DNA from: an uncultured Campylobacterales bacterium
Lineage (GTDB): Bacteria > Campylobacterota > Campylobacteria > Campylobacterales > Arcobacteraceae
Length of the DNA: 64,000 nucleotides
Direction of reading: 5' to 3'
Assembly (NCBI GenBank): GCA_938084175.1
Contig: CALKDR010000010.1
Span: 1 to 64,000, forward strand
The first letter of the stretch is position 1, and each line of letters opens with the position of its first letter. Position numbers and translations under genes: made by a program. This document shows, one piece after another, positions 47,666-58,097 of this stretch. The notes beneath the pieces were generated by a model. It saw only the letters and a program-made list of their open reading frames with translations. It searched no databases and had not been told where the DNA came from.

Positions 47666-48338
47666 AATTACTGCAACACAAAATTTAGATGATATTATTA
47701 TAAGAGTTGAAGGTGCAAGATTAAAAATATCTGAGCATCATATTGTAAAGATTATTGGTATTAGTAAATATTCAACAAGCAAAGAAGTTGAAGTTTTATA
47801 TAATGTTGGTCAAAGAGCTTTTGGTGAAAATAAAGTACAAGATTTAAAAAGTAAAAGTGAAGCTTTAGATGAGTTTCCAATTGAATGGCATTTTGTAGGA
47901 ACTTTACAAAAAAATAAAATCAATAATTTAATTGATTTAAATCCAACACTAGTGCATTCAATTGACTCTTTAGAATTAGCACAAGAATTAAATAAAAAAC
48001 TTCAGGCTAAGGGTAAAAAGATGAGTATCTTATTACAAATAAATTCAGCTTACGAAGAAAGTAAATCAGGTGTAATGCCAGAAACTGCAATAGAAACTTA
48101 TAAACAAATACTTGACACATGTCCAAATATAAGACTAAAAGGTGTTATGAGTATTGGGGCACATGTAGAAGATGAAAAAGTTATCAAAGAATCATTTAAA
48201 ACTACAAAAAAAATATTTGATGAATTAAGCCCTCTAGGAGCGAAATATTGTTCTATGGGTATGAGTTCGGATTATGAGTTAGCAATTGCTAGTGGTTCTA
48301 ATATGATTAGAGTAGGCTCTACTTTATTCAAAGACTAA
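47658..48338 (+). CDS. YggS-family PLP homeostasis protein
   Basis: GISKYSTSKEVEVLYNVGQRAFGENKVQDL; WHFVGTLQKNKI; MGMSSDYELAIASGSNMIRVGS. Confidence 0.96.
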   Translation: MDKITATQNLDDIIIRVEGARLKISEHHIVKIIGISKYSTSKEVEVLYNVGQRAFGENKVQDLKSKSEALDEFPIEWHFVGTLQKNKINNLIDLNPTLVHSIDSLELAQELNKKLQAKGKKMSILLQINSAYEESKSGVMPETAIETYKQILDTCPNIRLKGVMSIGAHVEDEKVIKESFKTTKKIFDELSPLGAKYCSMGMSSDYELAIASGSNMIRVGSTLFKD

Positions 48339-48366
48339 TTTTAACTTAATTAATTACTAAACTAAG

Positions 48367-48398
48367 TGATATATCTTTATAAATATAAAGATATATCA
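48367..48398. terminator. convergent hairpin terminator
   Basis: TGATATATCTTTATA-AA-TATAAAGATATATCA perfect 15-bp stem. Confidence 0.75.
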
Positions 48399-48430
48399 AC
48401 TTCATCTAATTTTAAAGAATATATTTTTCC

Positions 48431-48649
48431 TTATTTACTTTTTGATTCTTTTCTTATATTACTAACTGTTTTACCGCCAATTGCATAATTATCAGTATTA
48501 ATTTCTTCTATTATAACTACAGCACTAGAAGCACCACGGCCATTGAAAATGGATGCAAATAACTCTGTTATACCTTTACTTAAAGCTTCTTTTTGCTCTG
48601 TTGTAGCGCCTCCATCTTCATGTGTCATTTTTACATTAATTAATGGCAT
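48431..48649 (-). CDS. 4-oxalocrotonate tautomerase family protein
   Basis: 72 aa; Met-Pro start PLINVKMTHEDGGATTEQKEALSKGITEL. Confidence 0.9.
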   Translation of the reverse strand: MPLINVKMTHEDGGATTEQKEALSKGITELFASIFNGRGASSAVVIIEEINTDNYAIGGKTVSNIRKESKSK

Positions 48650-48721
48650 AGTATTCCTTTTTATAAAAAAAATTTTTAATAGTATATTCTTTAAATACTT
48701 TTGATTTATTTTAATTATTCA

Positions 48722-48811
48722 TTAAACTTGTACTGCTAATATCGTTGATATAAGAACAATTGTAGAAATTACTATTGAAAGTAATTTGGATTTTATTGAA
48801 AGATTGTTCAT
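48722..48811 (-). pseudogene. 29-codon ORF resembling the N-terminal signal/TM segment of a methyl-accepting chemotaxis protein
   Basis: MNNLSIKSKLLSIVISTIVLISTILAVQV*. Confidence 0.4.
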
Positions 48812-48954
48812 GAAGTTTTTCCTTAACACTTTACTTACTTACAATCTTACTCCTTATAAGATAAATATATTATTGATTAATAAGTTTGTATACCAGAGTC
48901 AATATCAACTCTGATAACAAAGAATGATTAGGTATATAATCTACTTTTAAAGAC

Positions 48955-49746
48955 CTAGTTAAGAGAGTTTTTAAATTTTATTACTTCATCTTCAATAGAT
49001 GCTTGTCTCATAAAATGCTCACCAATTAAAAATGCATCAGCACCAATCGCACTCAATCTTTGTATTGTTTCAACATTAGAAACACCAGATTCAGCAACAA
49101 TAATCTTTCCATTTGGAATCATAGGAATTAGTTGGTCACACATAGTCATATCCATTTCCATCGTATCAAGGTTTCTATGATTAATTCCTATAATACTAGC
49201 TCCACATTTAATAGCTTTTGTTAGATCTTCTTTGTCATGAATTTCAACTAAAACTTCAAGTCCAAGATGTAAAGCATAATCATATAATTCTTTTAATTCT
49301 TTAGTAGCTAATGATTTTGCAATAAGTAAAATAAAATCAGCTCCATAAACTAAAGCTTCTACAATTTGATACTTATCAACAATAAAATCTTTTCTTAAAA
49401 GTGGTGTTGGAACATATCTTCTAATTTGAGTTAAATACTCTAAATTTCCTTGAAAATAATGTGGTTCAGTTAAAACTGAAATTGCATTTGCTCCACTATT
49501 ACTATAAGCTTGTGCAATTTCCATAGGATTAAAATCTTCTTTTATTACACCTTTTGAAGGACTTGCTTTTTTAACTTCCGCAATTATCCTAATAGGCTCT
49601 TCTTTAGTTGCTGTTAAAAAAGGTTTTACATCTCTTGGTGCAAAAGGATTTGAAGCTAATGTTCTTCCTAATAAATCTAATGTTATCTCTTTTTTTCTAA
49701 TCTCTAAATCTTGTTTTGTTCTTTCTACAATTTCATCTAATATCAC
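48955..49746 (-). CDS. trpC: indole-3-glycerol-phosphate synthase; likely GTG start at 49746
   Basis: [44 protein letters not shown]. Confidence 0.95.
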   Translation of the reverse strand: MILDEIVERTKQDLEIRKKEITLDLLGRTLASNPFAPRDVKPFLTATKEEPIRIIAEVKKASPSKGVIKEDFNPMEIAQAYSNSGANAISVLTEPHYFQGNLEYLTQIRRYVPTPLLRKDFIVDKYQIVEALVYGADFILLIAKSLATKELKELYDYALHLGLEVLVEIHDKEDLTKAIKCGASIIGINHRNLDTMEMDMTMCDQLIPMIPNGKIIVAESGVSNVETIQRLSAIGADAFLIGEHFMRQASIEDEVIKFKNSLN

Positions 49747-51062
49747 TTTGTACACTCCTTGATTTTTTCCCAATGTAATTTAATTTCATCATCTTCAAAT
49801 TTTGCATTATCAACAACTCTTTTCATATTTTTATATGCATTTTTACAATCATTATTTTTGTATTCACCCCAAGCAAGAGTATCAATATAGGCAAGATTAT
49901 TTGGTTCAAGTATTAATGCTTTTTTTACTAATTCTAAACCTCTATTTATATCTAAATCAAAATCAATTAAAATATATGCTAAATAGTTTTCATAAACTGG
50001 ATTTGAAGTTTTACTTACAACTTTTTCTAGTTTATCAATAACAGAAGGTATAACAGTATCTTTATTCTCAGCCATTTCAAATTCGATAATAGCTTGTTGT
50101 GCTAAAAATTGAATTTTGTTAGTCTTTTTATACAAATCATCTAATAATTCATTTGCTTTTTCTAATCTATTTGTTTTTTTATATAGTTGAAGTAAGCTCA
50201 TGTCTTTTATATTATTTTCTTCTAAAAAAGCTATTGCTTTTTCAGTGTTTTCTTTTATCAAATATCTTTTTAGTAATTCTCTTGTTTTACCCAAAGATTC
50301 TACTATATTTTCTTCTTTATACTTAAGATACATTTTTTCTAAGATAGGTAAAATCTTATCATTTTCTTTATCTTTTTCATAAAAAGAGAGTAATTGTAAA
50401 GATAATGAAAAAGGATAAGAGTTTTTTTCAATATAATCTTTCATTATTTCTTTAGATTCACTTTTTTTATTTGTATGATAATATTGAATATTAGTAATAG
50501 TTTGCAAGGTATGAACAGACTTGTCAAGTTCATATGCTTTTTCAAACTCTTCTTCTGATTTTTCATACTCTTTTAAATCTAAATAAATACTTGCTAATAA
50601 ACCATGATTTGTATCATGATAAAATTTGTTTATTAACTTATTTGCATACTTAAGTGTTTGTTCTTTTTCATTAAGTCTTAATAAAGCAAATGTATAAATC
50701 TTTAAAATTTGCTCTTCTTCTTTTATATTTTCTATCATATTTAAAGATGCATATTTTTTAATACTTGCATAATCTTTAAGAATAAATGATAAATTTAAAT
50801 ACTTCAATAAATATTCGTGATTATTAGTATTATTAAAAAGCTTGAAATATATTTCACGTGAAGAACTATAATTTTTTTGATTTTCATATTCTAAAGCATA
50901 CATTATATACTGATCTTCTAAATCAAAGTGTTTAGTCTTTGGTTTAAATACATTCTCTTTTATATTGATATTTTTTGTAATATCAATATTTGTAGAGTTT
51001 GTACAACCAATAAGTGACAATAATAAAGAGCTAGTAATTAAATATTTTTTATAGCTGGGCAC
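49743..51062 (-). CDS. TPR-repeat lipoprotein
   Basis: [11 protein letters not shown] lipobox; multiple TPR-like helices. Confidence 0.75.
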   Translation of the reverse strand: MPSYKKYLITSSLLLSLIGCTNSTNIDITKNINIKENVFKPKTKHFDLEDQYIMYALEYENQKNYSSSREIYFKLFNNTNNHEYLLKYLNLSFILKDYASIKKYASLNMIENIKEEEQILKIYTFALLRLNEKEQTLKYANKLINKFYHDTNHGLLASIYLDLKEYEKSEEEFEKAYELDKSVHTLQTITNIQYYHTNKKSESKEIMKDYIEKNSYPFSLSLQLLSFYEKDKENDKILPILEKMYLKYKEENIVESLGKTRELLKRYLIKENTEKAIAFLEENNIKDMSLLQLYKKTNRLEKANELLDDLYKKTNKIQFLAQQAIIEFEMAENKDTVIPSVIDKLEKVVSKTSNPVYENYLAYILIDFDLDINRGLELVKKALILEPNNLAYIDTLAWGEYKNNDCKNAYKNMKRVVDNAKFEDDEIKLHWEKIKECTK

Positions 51063-51421
51063 TCGTCATAAACCTCTTGTGTATTTTCTTTAAAGTACTC
51101 CCAAAATGGAAAAGTACGACATTGGATTGGTCTTGCTTCATATATTGAGCATTGTCTTTTTTCTAAATCAAAAAATGTACAAGCATAATTATCCTCTGAT
51201 AATTTTACCTCTTTTATACTGTATTTATAACCTTTTTTTTCTAAATACTTTATTCTAAGATCTTCAAGTGATAAATTTAAGTGTTTAGCTAGAAAATTTA
51301 TTTCTGTCATATTAATCCAAATGTATCCACTCTCTCCTATACAACAATTTCCTGCGCATGTATCACAAGCACTAGCTTCAAAAGCATAAGGAAAACCTTC
51401 TTTTTTAATTAAACTGTTCAA
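51038..51421 (-). CDS. YkgJ-family cysteine-cluster (putative Fe-S/zinc chelating) protein
   Basis: CDTCAGNCCIGESGYIWI; CTFFDLEKRQCSIYEARPIQCRTFPFW. Confidence 0.92.
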   Translation of the reverse strand: MNSLIKKEGFPYAFEASACDTCAGNCCIGESGYIWINMTEINFLAKHLNLSLEDLRIKYLEKKGYKYSIKEVKLSEDNYACTFFDLEKRQCSIYEARPIQCRTFPFWEYFKENTQEVYDECPAIKNI

Positions 51422-52127
51422 TATCTACCTTTATACTATGTGTTGATGATTTTTTATAAATTTCATTTACTTCTTTTGTAAAGTCAAGATTATCAAATAC
51501 AAATAATGGCTTTAGAATTTTACTTAATGATTTAGAATTTTTTCTAGCATAAACCAAAATTAACGTTGCATCTTTTGATTGTTTTGGATGTACAAACTGC
51601 AAAGCTTCTAAATTTAGTTTATACTTATTTAGATAAATAAGTATCTCATTAATTTGTTTCACATCGTAACAGAAAAAAAGCTTACCCGAATCTTTTAATA
51701 TAGAAGAACTTTTAGCAATAAAATCTTCTAAAGGCATAGAATCATTATATCTTGCTATCTTAATATTTTCATTCTCGCTTTTTATAACACTTGAATGGTA
51801 AAAAGGTGGATTAGAAATACACATATCAAATCTCTTATCAAAGTCCATTTCTAAAAAAGAACCTTTATATAAATTACTTTTAATTTTGTTAGTTTCAGCA
51901 TTCTTAACAGAAAAAAATTGAAATGTATTTTGTACTTCACATTGATTCAAATTTAAGTTAGTATATTCACGTGAAACTAGTAAACCAAGTATTCCACTAC
52001 CGCTACCTATATCTAAAAGTTCACCTTTTACATTTTTAAACTTTTTTAAATTTTCAAAGACAAAGTTGTATAAGAAATGTGTGTCACTATTGTAACAATA
52101 ACCATCCTTTGGTTGATATAAAACCAA
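51405..52127 (-). CDS. TrmN6/TrmI-like tRNA1(Val) adenine methyltransferase family
   Basis: LLDIGSGSGILGLL; CISNPPFYHS (NPPF/Y). Confidence 0.85.
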   Translation of the reverse strand: MVLYQPKDGYCYNSDTHFLYNFVFENLKKFKNVKGELLDIGSGSGILGLLVSREYTNLNLNQCEVQNTFQFFSVKNAETNKIKSNLYKGSFLEMDFDKRFDMCISNPPFYHSSVIKSENENIKIARYNDSMPLEDFIAKSSSILKDSGKLFFCYDVKQINEILIYLNKYKLNLEALQFVHPKQSKDATLILVYARKNSKSLSKILKPLFVFDNLDFTKEVNEIYKKSSTHSIKVDIEQFN

Positions 52128-52421
52128 GTATATTCCTTTTTTATTTTAAATATTGTATCTAAGATAAACCTACAGATAATTTAAATATTTTTTATGAATT
52201 TCTTTTGTATAAATATTAATATATTTATTTAAGTTTATTTATATATTTAATTATATCAATGATAAACTAAGTAGCACTAGTGTAGCAAAATGTAACAAGA
52301 GCCAAATTAGATTTCTAAAATGAAAGTTTTACTTATTCTTTAGATGTATTATAGGTTATTATTCATTCATAATAATTGAGTTTATTCAAATATTGATTAA
52401 TAAAAAATTTAAGGGGAAATT

Positions 52422-52739
52422 ATGTCTAATATGGAAGCTCCTGCAAACACACCTGTTTGGGTTAATGAAGCTAGATGTAAAGCATGTGATAAATGTGTAT
52501 CTGTTTGTCCAGCTGGTGTACTAGTAATGAGACAAGAAGTTCATTCAACTTTAGGTTCAATAATAAAAGTAGCTAATCCTGATTCTTGTATTGGTTGTAC
52601 GGATTGCGAATTAGCGTGTCCAGACTTTGCAATATATGTAGCAGATAAAAAAGAATTTAAATTTGCTAAATTATCAGATGAAGCAAAAGATAGAAAAGAA
52701 GCAATTGTTAAAAATAATTATAGAGAATTAGAGGCTTAA
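52422..52739 (+). CDS. oorD: 2-oxoglutarate:acceptor oxidoreductase, delta (ferredoxin) subunit
   Basis: CKACDKCVSVCPAGVL; CIGCTDCELACPDFAI; operon context. Confidence 0.94.
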   Translation: MSNMEAPANTPVWVNEARCKACDKCVSVCPAGVLVMRQEVHSTLGSIIKVANPDSCIGCTDCELACPDFAIYVADKKEFKFAKLSDEAKDRKEAIVKNNYRELEA

Positions 52740-52748
52740 GGAGAATTA

Positions 52749-53879
52749 ATGGCAAGAGAATTAATATCAACAGGTAACGAATTAGCAGCAAAGGCTGCGC
52801 TGGACTCAGACGTTCAGTTTTTTGCAGGATATCCTATTACTCCATCAAGTGAAGTAATGCATATTTTATCAACTGCATTACCAGCTAGAGGCGATGCGTG
52901 TATCCAAATGGAAGATGAAATTTCAGGAATTGCAGCAGCATTAGGTGCAGCTATGTCTGGGAAAAGAGCATTAACAGCAACAAGTGGACCAGGTATTTCT
53001 TTAAAAGCAGAAAACTTAGGTGTTGGATATATTTCTGAATTACCATTAGTTGTTATCAATGTAATGAGAGGTGGTCCATCAACTGGTTTACCAACAAGAG
53101 TTGCTCAAGGTGACTTATTACAAGCTAAAAACCCTACTCATGGTGATGTTAAATCAATCACTTTAGTACCAGGTAACTTAAGCGAATGTTATACTGAAGT
53201 TGCACGTGCGTTCAACTTAGCAGATAGATTTATGCAACCTGTATTTGTTTTATTAGATGAAACAATCGGTCATATGAGTGGAAAAGCAAGTATTCCTGAT
53301 TTAGAAACAGTTCAAGCTGAGAAAATTCCAAGAAAAAAATTCACAGGTGATCCAAAAGATTACAAGCCTTATGGTTGTGAAGATGATCAACCTGCTGTTT
53401 TAAATCCAATGTTTGAAGGTTATAGATATCACTTCACTGGATTACACCATGGACCAACAGGACATCCAACTGAAGATGCTGAAATTTGTGATGCTTTAAT
53501 GAAGAGATTATTCAATAAAGTTGATGCACATATGGACGAATTAGAATCTAATGAAGAGTATATGTTAGATGATGCAGATATTATGATTATTGCATATGGT
53601 TCAGTTTCATTAGGTGTAACAGAAGCAATTAATAGATTAAGAGCTGAAGGTATCAAAGTTGGTATGTTTAGACCTAAAACAATCTGGCCAAGTCCAGAAA
53701 AAAGAATCAAAGAATTATGTGACAAATTTGACAAAGTACTAGTTACTGAGTTAAATATGGGACAATTCGCTGATGAAGTACAAAGAGCAAGTGGAAGATC
53801 AGATTTTGATACATTATTCAAAGTTAATGGAAGACCTTTATCTCCACTAGAAATTATTGCAAAAGTGAAGGAGATGTAA
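52749..53879 (+). CDS. oorA: 2-oxoglutarate:acceptor oxidoreductase, alpha subunit
   Basis: GYPITPSSEVMHIL; TSGPGISLKAE; operon order D-A-B-C. Confidence 0.96.
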   Translation: MARELISTGNELAAKAALDSDVQFFAGYPITPSSEVMHILSTALPARGDACIQMEDEISGIAAALGAAMSGKRALTATSGPGISLKAENLGVGYISELPLVVINVMRGGPSTGLPTRVAQGDLLQAKNPTHGDVKSITLVPGNLSECYTEVARAFNLADRFMQPVFVLLDETIGHMSGKASIPDLETVQAEKIPRKKFTGDPKDYKPYGCEDDQPAVLNPMFEGYRYHFTGLHHGPTGHPTEDAEICDALMKRLFNKVDAHMDELESNEEYMLDDADIMIIAYGSVSLGVTEAINRLRAEGIKVGMFRPKTIWPSPEKRIKELCDKFDKVLVTELNMGQFADEVQRASGRSDFDTLFKVNGRPLSPLEIIAKVKEM

Positions 53880-53880
53880 C

Positions 53881-54714
53881 ATGGCTTTTAATTATGACGA
53901 ATATTTAAGAACAGATAAAATGCCAACACTATGGTGTTGGGGTTGTGGTGATGGAGTTATTTTAAAATCTATCATTAGAGCTATTGAAAAAACTGGTTGG
54001 AGCATGGACGATGTTTGTGTTGTTTCTGGTATTGGTTGTTCAGGAAGAACTTCTTCTTACATCAACTGTAATACAGTTCATACAACACACGGTAGAACTT
54101 TAGCATTTGCAACTGGAATTAAATTAGCTAACCCAGAAAAGAAAGTTATTGTTGTTGGTGGTGATGGTGATGGTCTTGCTATTGGTGGAAACCATACAAT
54201 CCATGCGTCAAGAAGAAATATTGATTTAAACTACATTATTATTAATAACTTCATTTATGGTTTAACTAACTCTCAAACTTCTCCAACAACTCCTCAAGGA
54301 ATGTGGACAGTTACAATGAGTAAAGGTAATATTGACCCTACTTTTGATGCTTGTAAATTAGTTGAAGCAGCAGGAGCATCATTTGTTGCTAGAGAAACTA
54401 TGTTAGATCCTAAAAAACTAGAAAGAATTTTAGTTAAAGGTTTCCAACATACAGGATTCTCATTTATTGAAGTATTCTCTAACTGTCACGTTAACTTAGG
54501 AAGAAAAAATAAAATGGCTACAGCAATGGCTAACTTAGAGTGGATTAAATCTATTTCTGTAGGAAAAGCTAAATTTGAAAAATTAGAGCCTGAAGAGCAA
54601 GTTGGAAAATTCCCATTAGGAATTTTAAAACATGATGCTGATGCAGCAGAATATTGTGAGTCTTACGAAAAAGTAAAAGAGGCTAACAAAACTAATACAA
54701 TGATTCAATTCTAA
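53881..54714 (+). CDS. oorB: 2-oxoglutarate:acceptor oxidoreductase, beta (TPP) subunit
   Basis: PTLWCWGCGDGVIL; GGDGDGLAIGGNHTIHASRRN; YGLTNSQTSPTTPQG. Confidence 0.96.
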   Translation: MAFNYDEYLRTDKMPTLWCWGCGDGVILKSIIRAIEKTGWSMDDVCVVSGIGCSGRTSSYINCNTVHTTHGRTLAFATGIKLANPEKKVIVVGGDGDGLAIGGNHTIHASRRNIDLNYIIINNFIYGLTNSQTSPTTPQGMWTVTMSKGNIDPTFDACKLVEAAGASFVARETMLDPKKLERILVKGFQHTGFSFIEVFSNCHVNLGRKNKMATAMANLEWIKSISVGKAKFEKLEPEEQVGKFPLGILKHDADAAEYCESYEKVKEANKTNTMIQF

Positions 54715-54724
54715 GGAGAACATC

Positions 54725-55288
54725 ATGGCTAAAACTTTAATGAGATTTACAGGAGTTGGTGGACAAGGTGTACTTCTAGCAGGTTCAATTTTTGCAGCTG
54801 CTAAAATTAATGATGGTGGTTATGGTTTAAAAACTGCAACATATACATCACAAGTAAGAGGTGGTCCAACAGTTGTTGATATCACTTTAGCTGATGAAGA
54901 AATTTTATACCCTTATGCAAATGATGGTGAAATTGACTTTATGTTATCAGTTGCACAAATTTCTTATGACCAGTTTAAATCTGGTGTAAGAGATGGTGCT
55001 ACTATTGTAATAGAGCCAAATCTTGTAACAGCAACACCTGAAGATAAAAAAAGATGGAATATTGTTGAAATTCCTATTATTACTATTGCAAAAGAAGAAG
55101 TAGGAAATGTTATTACTCAATCAGTATTAGCATTAGCTATGGCAAATTATTTTACAGGTGAAACTGTTGATAATGAAATCCTTAGAACTACTATGCTTTC
55201 TAAAGTACCTGCAAAAGTACATGATATTAATAACAAAGCGTTTGACTTAGGTCTTGAATACGCAGCTTCAGCTTCTAAAGCTTCATAA
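54725..55288 (+). CDS. oorC: 2-oxoglutarate:acceptor oxidoreductase, gamma subunit
   Basis: FTGVGGQGVLLAGSIFA; TSQVRGGPTVVDI. Confidence 0.96.
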   Translation: MAKTLMRFTGVGGQGVLLAGSIFAAAKINDGGYGLKTATYTSQVRGGPTVVDITLADEEILYPYANDGEIDFMLSVAQISYDQFKSGVRDGATIVIEPNLVTATPEDKKRWNIVEIPIITIAKEEVGNVITQSVLALAMANYFTGETVDNEILRTTMLSKVPAKVHDINNKAFDLGLEYAASASKAS

Positions 55289-55292
55289 AGAG

Positions 55293-55316
55293 AGTAGTCG
55301 AAAGACTACTTCTTTT
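55293..55316 (+). terminator. terminator of oor operon
   Basis: AGTAGTC-GAAA-GACTACT followed by TCTTTT. Confidence 0.75.
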
Positions 55317-55356
55317 ACTTCCAAAATAACAAATAGCAAATTTAAAAAAAAGTTTT

Positions 55357-55893
55357 TTATAAGTTCTTGTAAGTTTGGATTTTTTCTTCTAATCTATTTG
55401 ATAAGTATATATTTGAGTTTTTTAAACATGATAAAATAAAACTAGCTTCTTTTATATAAGCTTTCTTATCATTATTATTTTTAAACATATTTGCAGTTGA
55501 GATATTTATAATTATGTCAGCTAATTTAACCATTTGAACTTCATAAGGTTGTTCTAAAAGCATTTCAATACTATTTCTTAATTGTTCTTGCTTTGTATCT
55601 AAAGACTTATTAATACTCAAAGCTTCAACACCATTGGCAATTGAATCTGAAAAATCAACATATAAATCATCATAACTTTTTTTTGTATCATCAATAATAT
55701 TATGTAATAATGCACAAGAAATTGCAAGATTAGCTTTTTCTTCATCTAATTTTGACTTCTCACAAGCATTAATTATCTCCATAGCAACAGAAGTCACATG
55801 AACTATATCTACATTATTTTTATTATCTTTTTCTTCTTTATGAGCACTTACTGCATAATCTAAAACTTTTAAATATTCATCTTGAGAAAACAT
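55357..55893 (-). CDS. RelA/SpoT-like HD-domain protein with altered HD motif
   Basis: HVTSVAMEII...AISCALLHNIIDDT...QMVKLADIIINIS. Confidence 0.65.
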   Translation of the reverse strand: MFSQDEYLKVLDYAVSAHKEEKDNKNNVDIVHVTSVAMEIINACEKSKLDEEKANLAISCALLHNIIDDTKKSYDDLYVDFSDSIANGVEALSINKSLDTKQEQLRNSIEMLLEQPYEVQMVKLADIIINISTANMFKNNNDKKAYIKEASFILSCLKNSNIYLSNRLEEKIQTYKNL

Positions 55894-56759
55894 TAATTAT
55901 TCTCCTTTTGTTCTTCAATTTTTTTTGCTTCAATTTCTTTTTCTTTTTTTTCTTTTATTGCGGCAATAGTTTTTGAAGATTTTGAAAAACTTATTAGTTT
56001 TTCTACATTTGTGATTTTTTCGGTATCTATAACTTTTAAAGACTTTTGAAATACTTGTGCAGTTGCGTAAGCATCATCATAAGCTCTATGATGATTATCA
56101 AGTTTTATATCCAATGTCTCTTTTAAAAAACCTAATCCATATCTTGGAGAGTCAATAGTCCTTTTTGCTAAATCAATACTACAAATCTTTCTATTAGCTA
56201 ATCTTCCCAAATCATATTGTTCAAGTGAATCAGAAATATAGTTGTAATCAAACTTAATATCATGTGCAACAAAAACATCATCTTCTAAAAAAAATTTAAA
56301 CTCTTTAAGAACTGATTGTAATACAGGAGCATCTTCTAACATTAAAGGAGTTATATTTGTTACTGCTTGAATATATGAAGGTATTTCTTTTGCATAAACT
56401 AAAGATTCAAATTTATCAATTATTTCACCATTTTTATACTTAACAGCGCCAATTTCAATAATTTGATTTCCTTTTTTTACAGAAGAACCATTTGTTTCGA
56501 TATCAACAATACAAAAACACTGTTCACTAATTGCTGTTTTATTAGTCTTTAAACATATTTTTTCCTCATCAAATTCTAAAGGTAAACCATTTGATAATAA
56601 AAGTTCAAATTCTAATTCAGGCGTATCAAAAAAAGTATCACTGGCTTTTTCTAAAAGGCTAAGGAACTCATCATATTCAATAGAGTCTTTTAATAAAGTA
56701 TCAATAATATTTGATACTTTATAAGAAGGTTTTACAATAATTCTTCTTTTAGATTTCAT
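55893..56759 (-). CDS. 3'-5' exonuclease (DnaQ/PolC epsilon-like)
   Basis: CIVDIETNGSSVKKGNQIIEIGAV; FVAHDIKFDYNYI; HHRAYDDAYATAQVF. Confidence 0.92.
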   Translation of the reverse strand: MKSKRRIIVKPSYKVSNIIDTLLKDSIEYDEFLSLLEKASDTFFDTPELEFELLLSNGLPLEFDEEKICLKTNKTAISEQCFCIVDIETNGSSVKKGNQIIEIGAVKYKNGEIIDKFESLVYAKEIPSYIQAVTNITPLMLEDAPVLQSVLKEFKFFLEDDVFVAHDIKFDYNYISDSLEQYDLGRLANRKICSIDLAKRTIDSPRYGLGFLKETLDIKLDNHHRAYDDAYATAQVFQKSLKVIDTEKITNVEKLISFSKSSKTIAAIKEKKEKEIEAKKIEEQKENN

Positions 56760-57339
56760 TTACTGCTTTTACAAAATTAATCATTTTTAGCTTGTCTTTT
56801 TTGCCTTTTGATGCTTCTACACCAGAACTTACATCAACACCATAAAATCCAAAACCAGATAACTCTTTTAAGTTAGTATCATTTAATCCACCAGCTAAAA
56901 TCATTCTAGAGCAATCTACATCTTTAAACCATTCTAAGGCAAGTCTTTTGCCCTCACCACCAAAACCATCTACAAATGCATCTACTAGAATATATTCATC
57001 TTTTACATTTATAATATCTTCTTTAGATTTTGCACGTAATACTTTTATATATCTACTATTTAATGTTTTAAAATCAGTATAAACATCATCATCAATAATT
57101 TGTGCAGATTGCATTTTTGCATTTACACATACTTGATTTATAAAAGCATTTGATTCATTAACAAATAAACCAATTGTTTGAACAAAAGGAGGTAATTTTT
57201 CTACAATTGCTCTTGCTGTAAAAGGTTCAATATATCTAGGAGATTTTTCATAAAAAACAAAACCTAGAGCATCTGCTCCTGCATTTATTGCATTTAGTGC
57301 GTCTTCAAGGTTTGTAATTCCACAAATTTTAACTTTCAT
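56749..57339 (-). CDS. trpF: phosphoribosylanthranilate isomerase
   Basis: KVKICGITNLEDALNAINAGADALGFVFYEKSPRYI; VDVSSGVEASKGKKD. Confidence 0.97.
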   Translation of the reverse strand: MKVKICGITNLEDALNAINAGADALGFVFYEKSPRYIEPFTARAIVEKLPPFVQTIGLFVNESNAFINQVCVNAKMQSAQIIDDDVYTDFKTLNSRYIKVLRAKSKEDIINVKDEYILVDAFVDGFGGEGKRLALEWFKDVDCSRMILAGGLNDTNLKELSGFGFYGVDVSSGVEASKGKKDKLKMINFVKAVNEI

Positions 57340-57341
57340 AA

Positions 57342-57983
57342 TTAAACCTGTAAACTCTTAATAGCTTTAGAATAATCATCATTTCCAAATACGTAAGATC
57401 CAGCAACAACAACATCGACCCCTGCATCATTAAGCTGATGAATATTTTTATCATTAACTCCACCATCTACTTCAATAAGACAGTTTGGATTTCTTTTATT
57501 AATTAATTCTTTTAATTTACTAGCTTTTTCAACTACACTATTTATAAATTTTTGTCCACCAAAACCTGGATTTACTGACATTAATAAAACCATATCTAAG
57601 TCTTCTAATAAATACTCAATTGATTCAGGAGTTGAGTGAGGATTTAAAACAATTGCTGGTTTAATTCCATAAGATCTGATTTTTTGTATAAGTCTATGTG
57701 GGTGTTTTTCACTTTCTATATGAAAGGAGATATACTTAGGTTTTAAAGGAGCAAAAAGCTCTACAAAAAATGTATTATTTTCAACCATTAAATGTACATC
57801 TAATGGCTTTGTTGAAGCTTTAGCAACTGGATTTACAACTACTGGACCTAAAGTCATGTTTGGCACAAAATGACCATCCATAACATCAACATGAACTAAA
57901 TCACAACCACCATCACAAATAGCTTTAATTTCTTCATTTAATTTTCCAAAGTCTGCTGATAATATTGACGGAGCAACTAGCAT
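57342..57983 (-). CDS. rpe: ribulose-phosphate 3-epimerase
   Basis: VAPSILSADFGKLNEE; VHVDVMDGHFVPNMTLGP; MSVNPGFGGQKFI. Confidence 0.98.
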   Translation of the reverse strand: MLVAPSILSADFGKLNEEIKAICDGGCDLVHVDVMDGHFVPNMTLGPVVVNPVAKASTKPLDVHLMVENNTFFVELFAPLKPKYISFHIESEKHPHRLIQKIRSYGIKPAIVLNPHSTPESIEYLLEDLDMVLLMSVNPGFGGQKFINSVVEKASKLKELINKRNPNCLIEVDGGVNDKNIHQLNDAGVDVVVAGSYVFGNDDYSKAIKSLQV

Positions 57984-58097
57984 TATATAACCTTTTTTTG
58001 TTAATTTTAGGCGATTATACCATTATAAATCTTTTTTACAAAGTATATTAAAACAAAAATTGTTATAAAATAAGATTTTAATTTAAGGGAACATATA

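Noticed and set aside
49802-50382. ORFs 49802-50041 and 50200-50382 antisense to the TPR lipoprotein
   Set aside because: Low-complexity Tyr/Leu/Phe/Ser shadows, no supporting signals
52814-53821. Antisense ORFs over oorA (52814-53059, 53429-53821)
   Set aside because: Shadow ORFs of a strongly supported conserved gene
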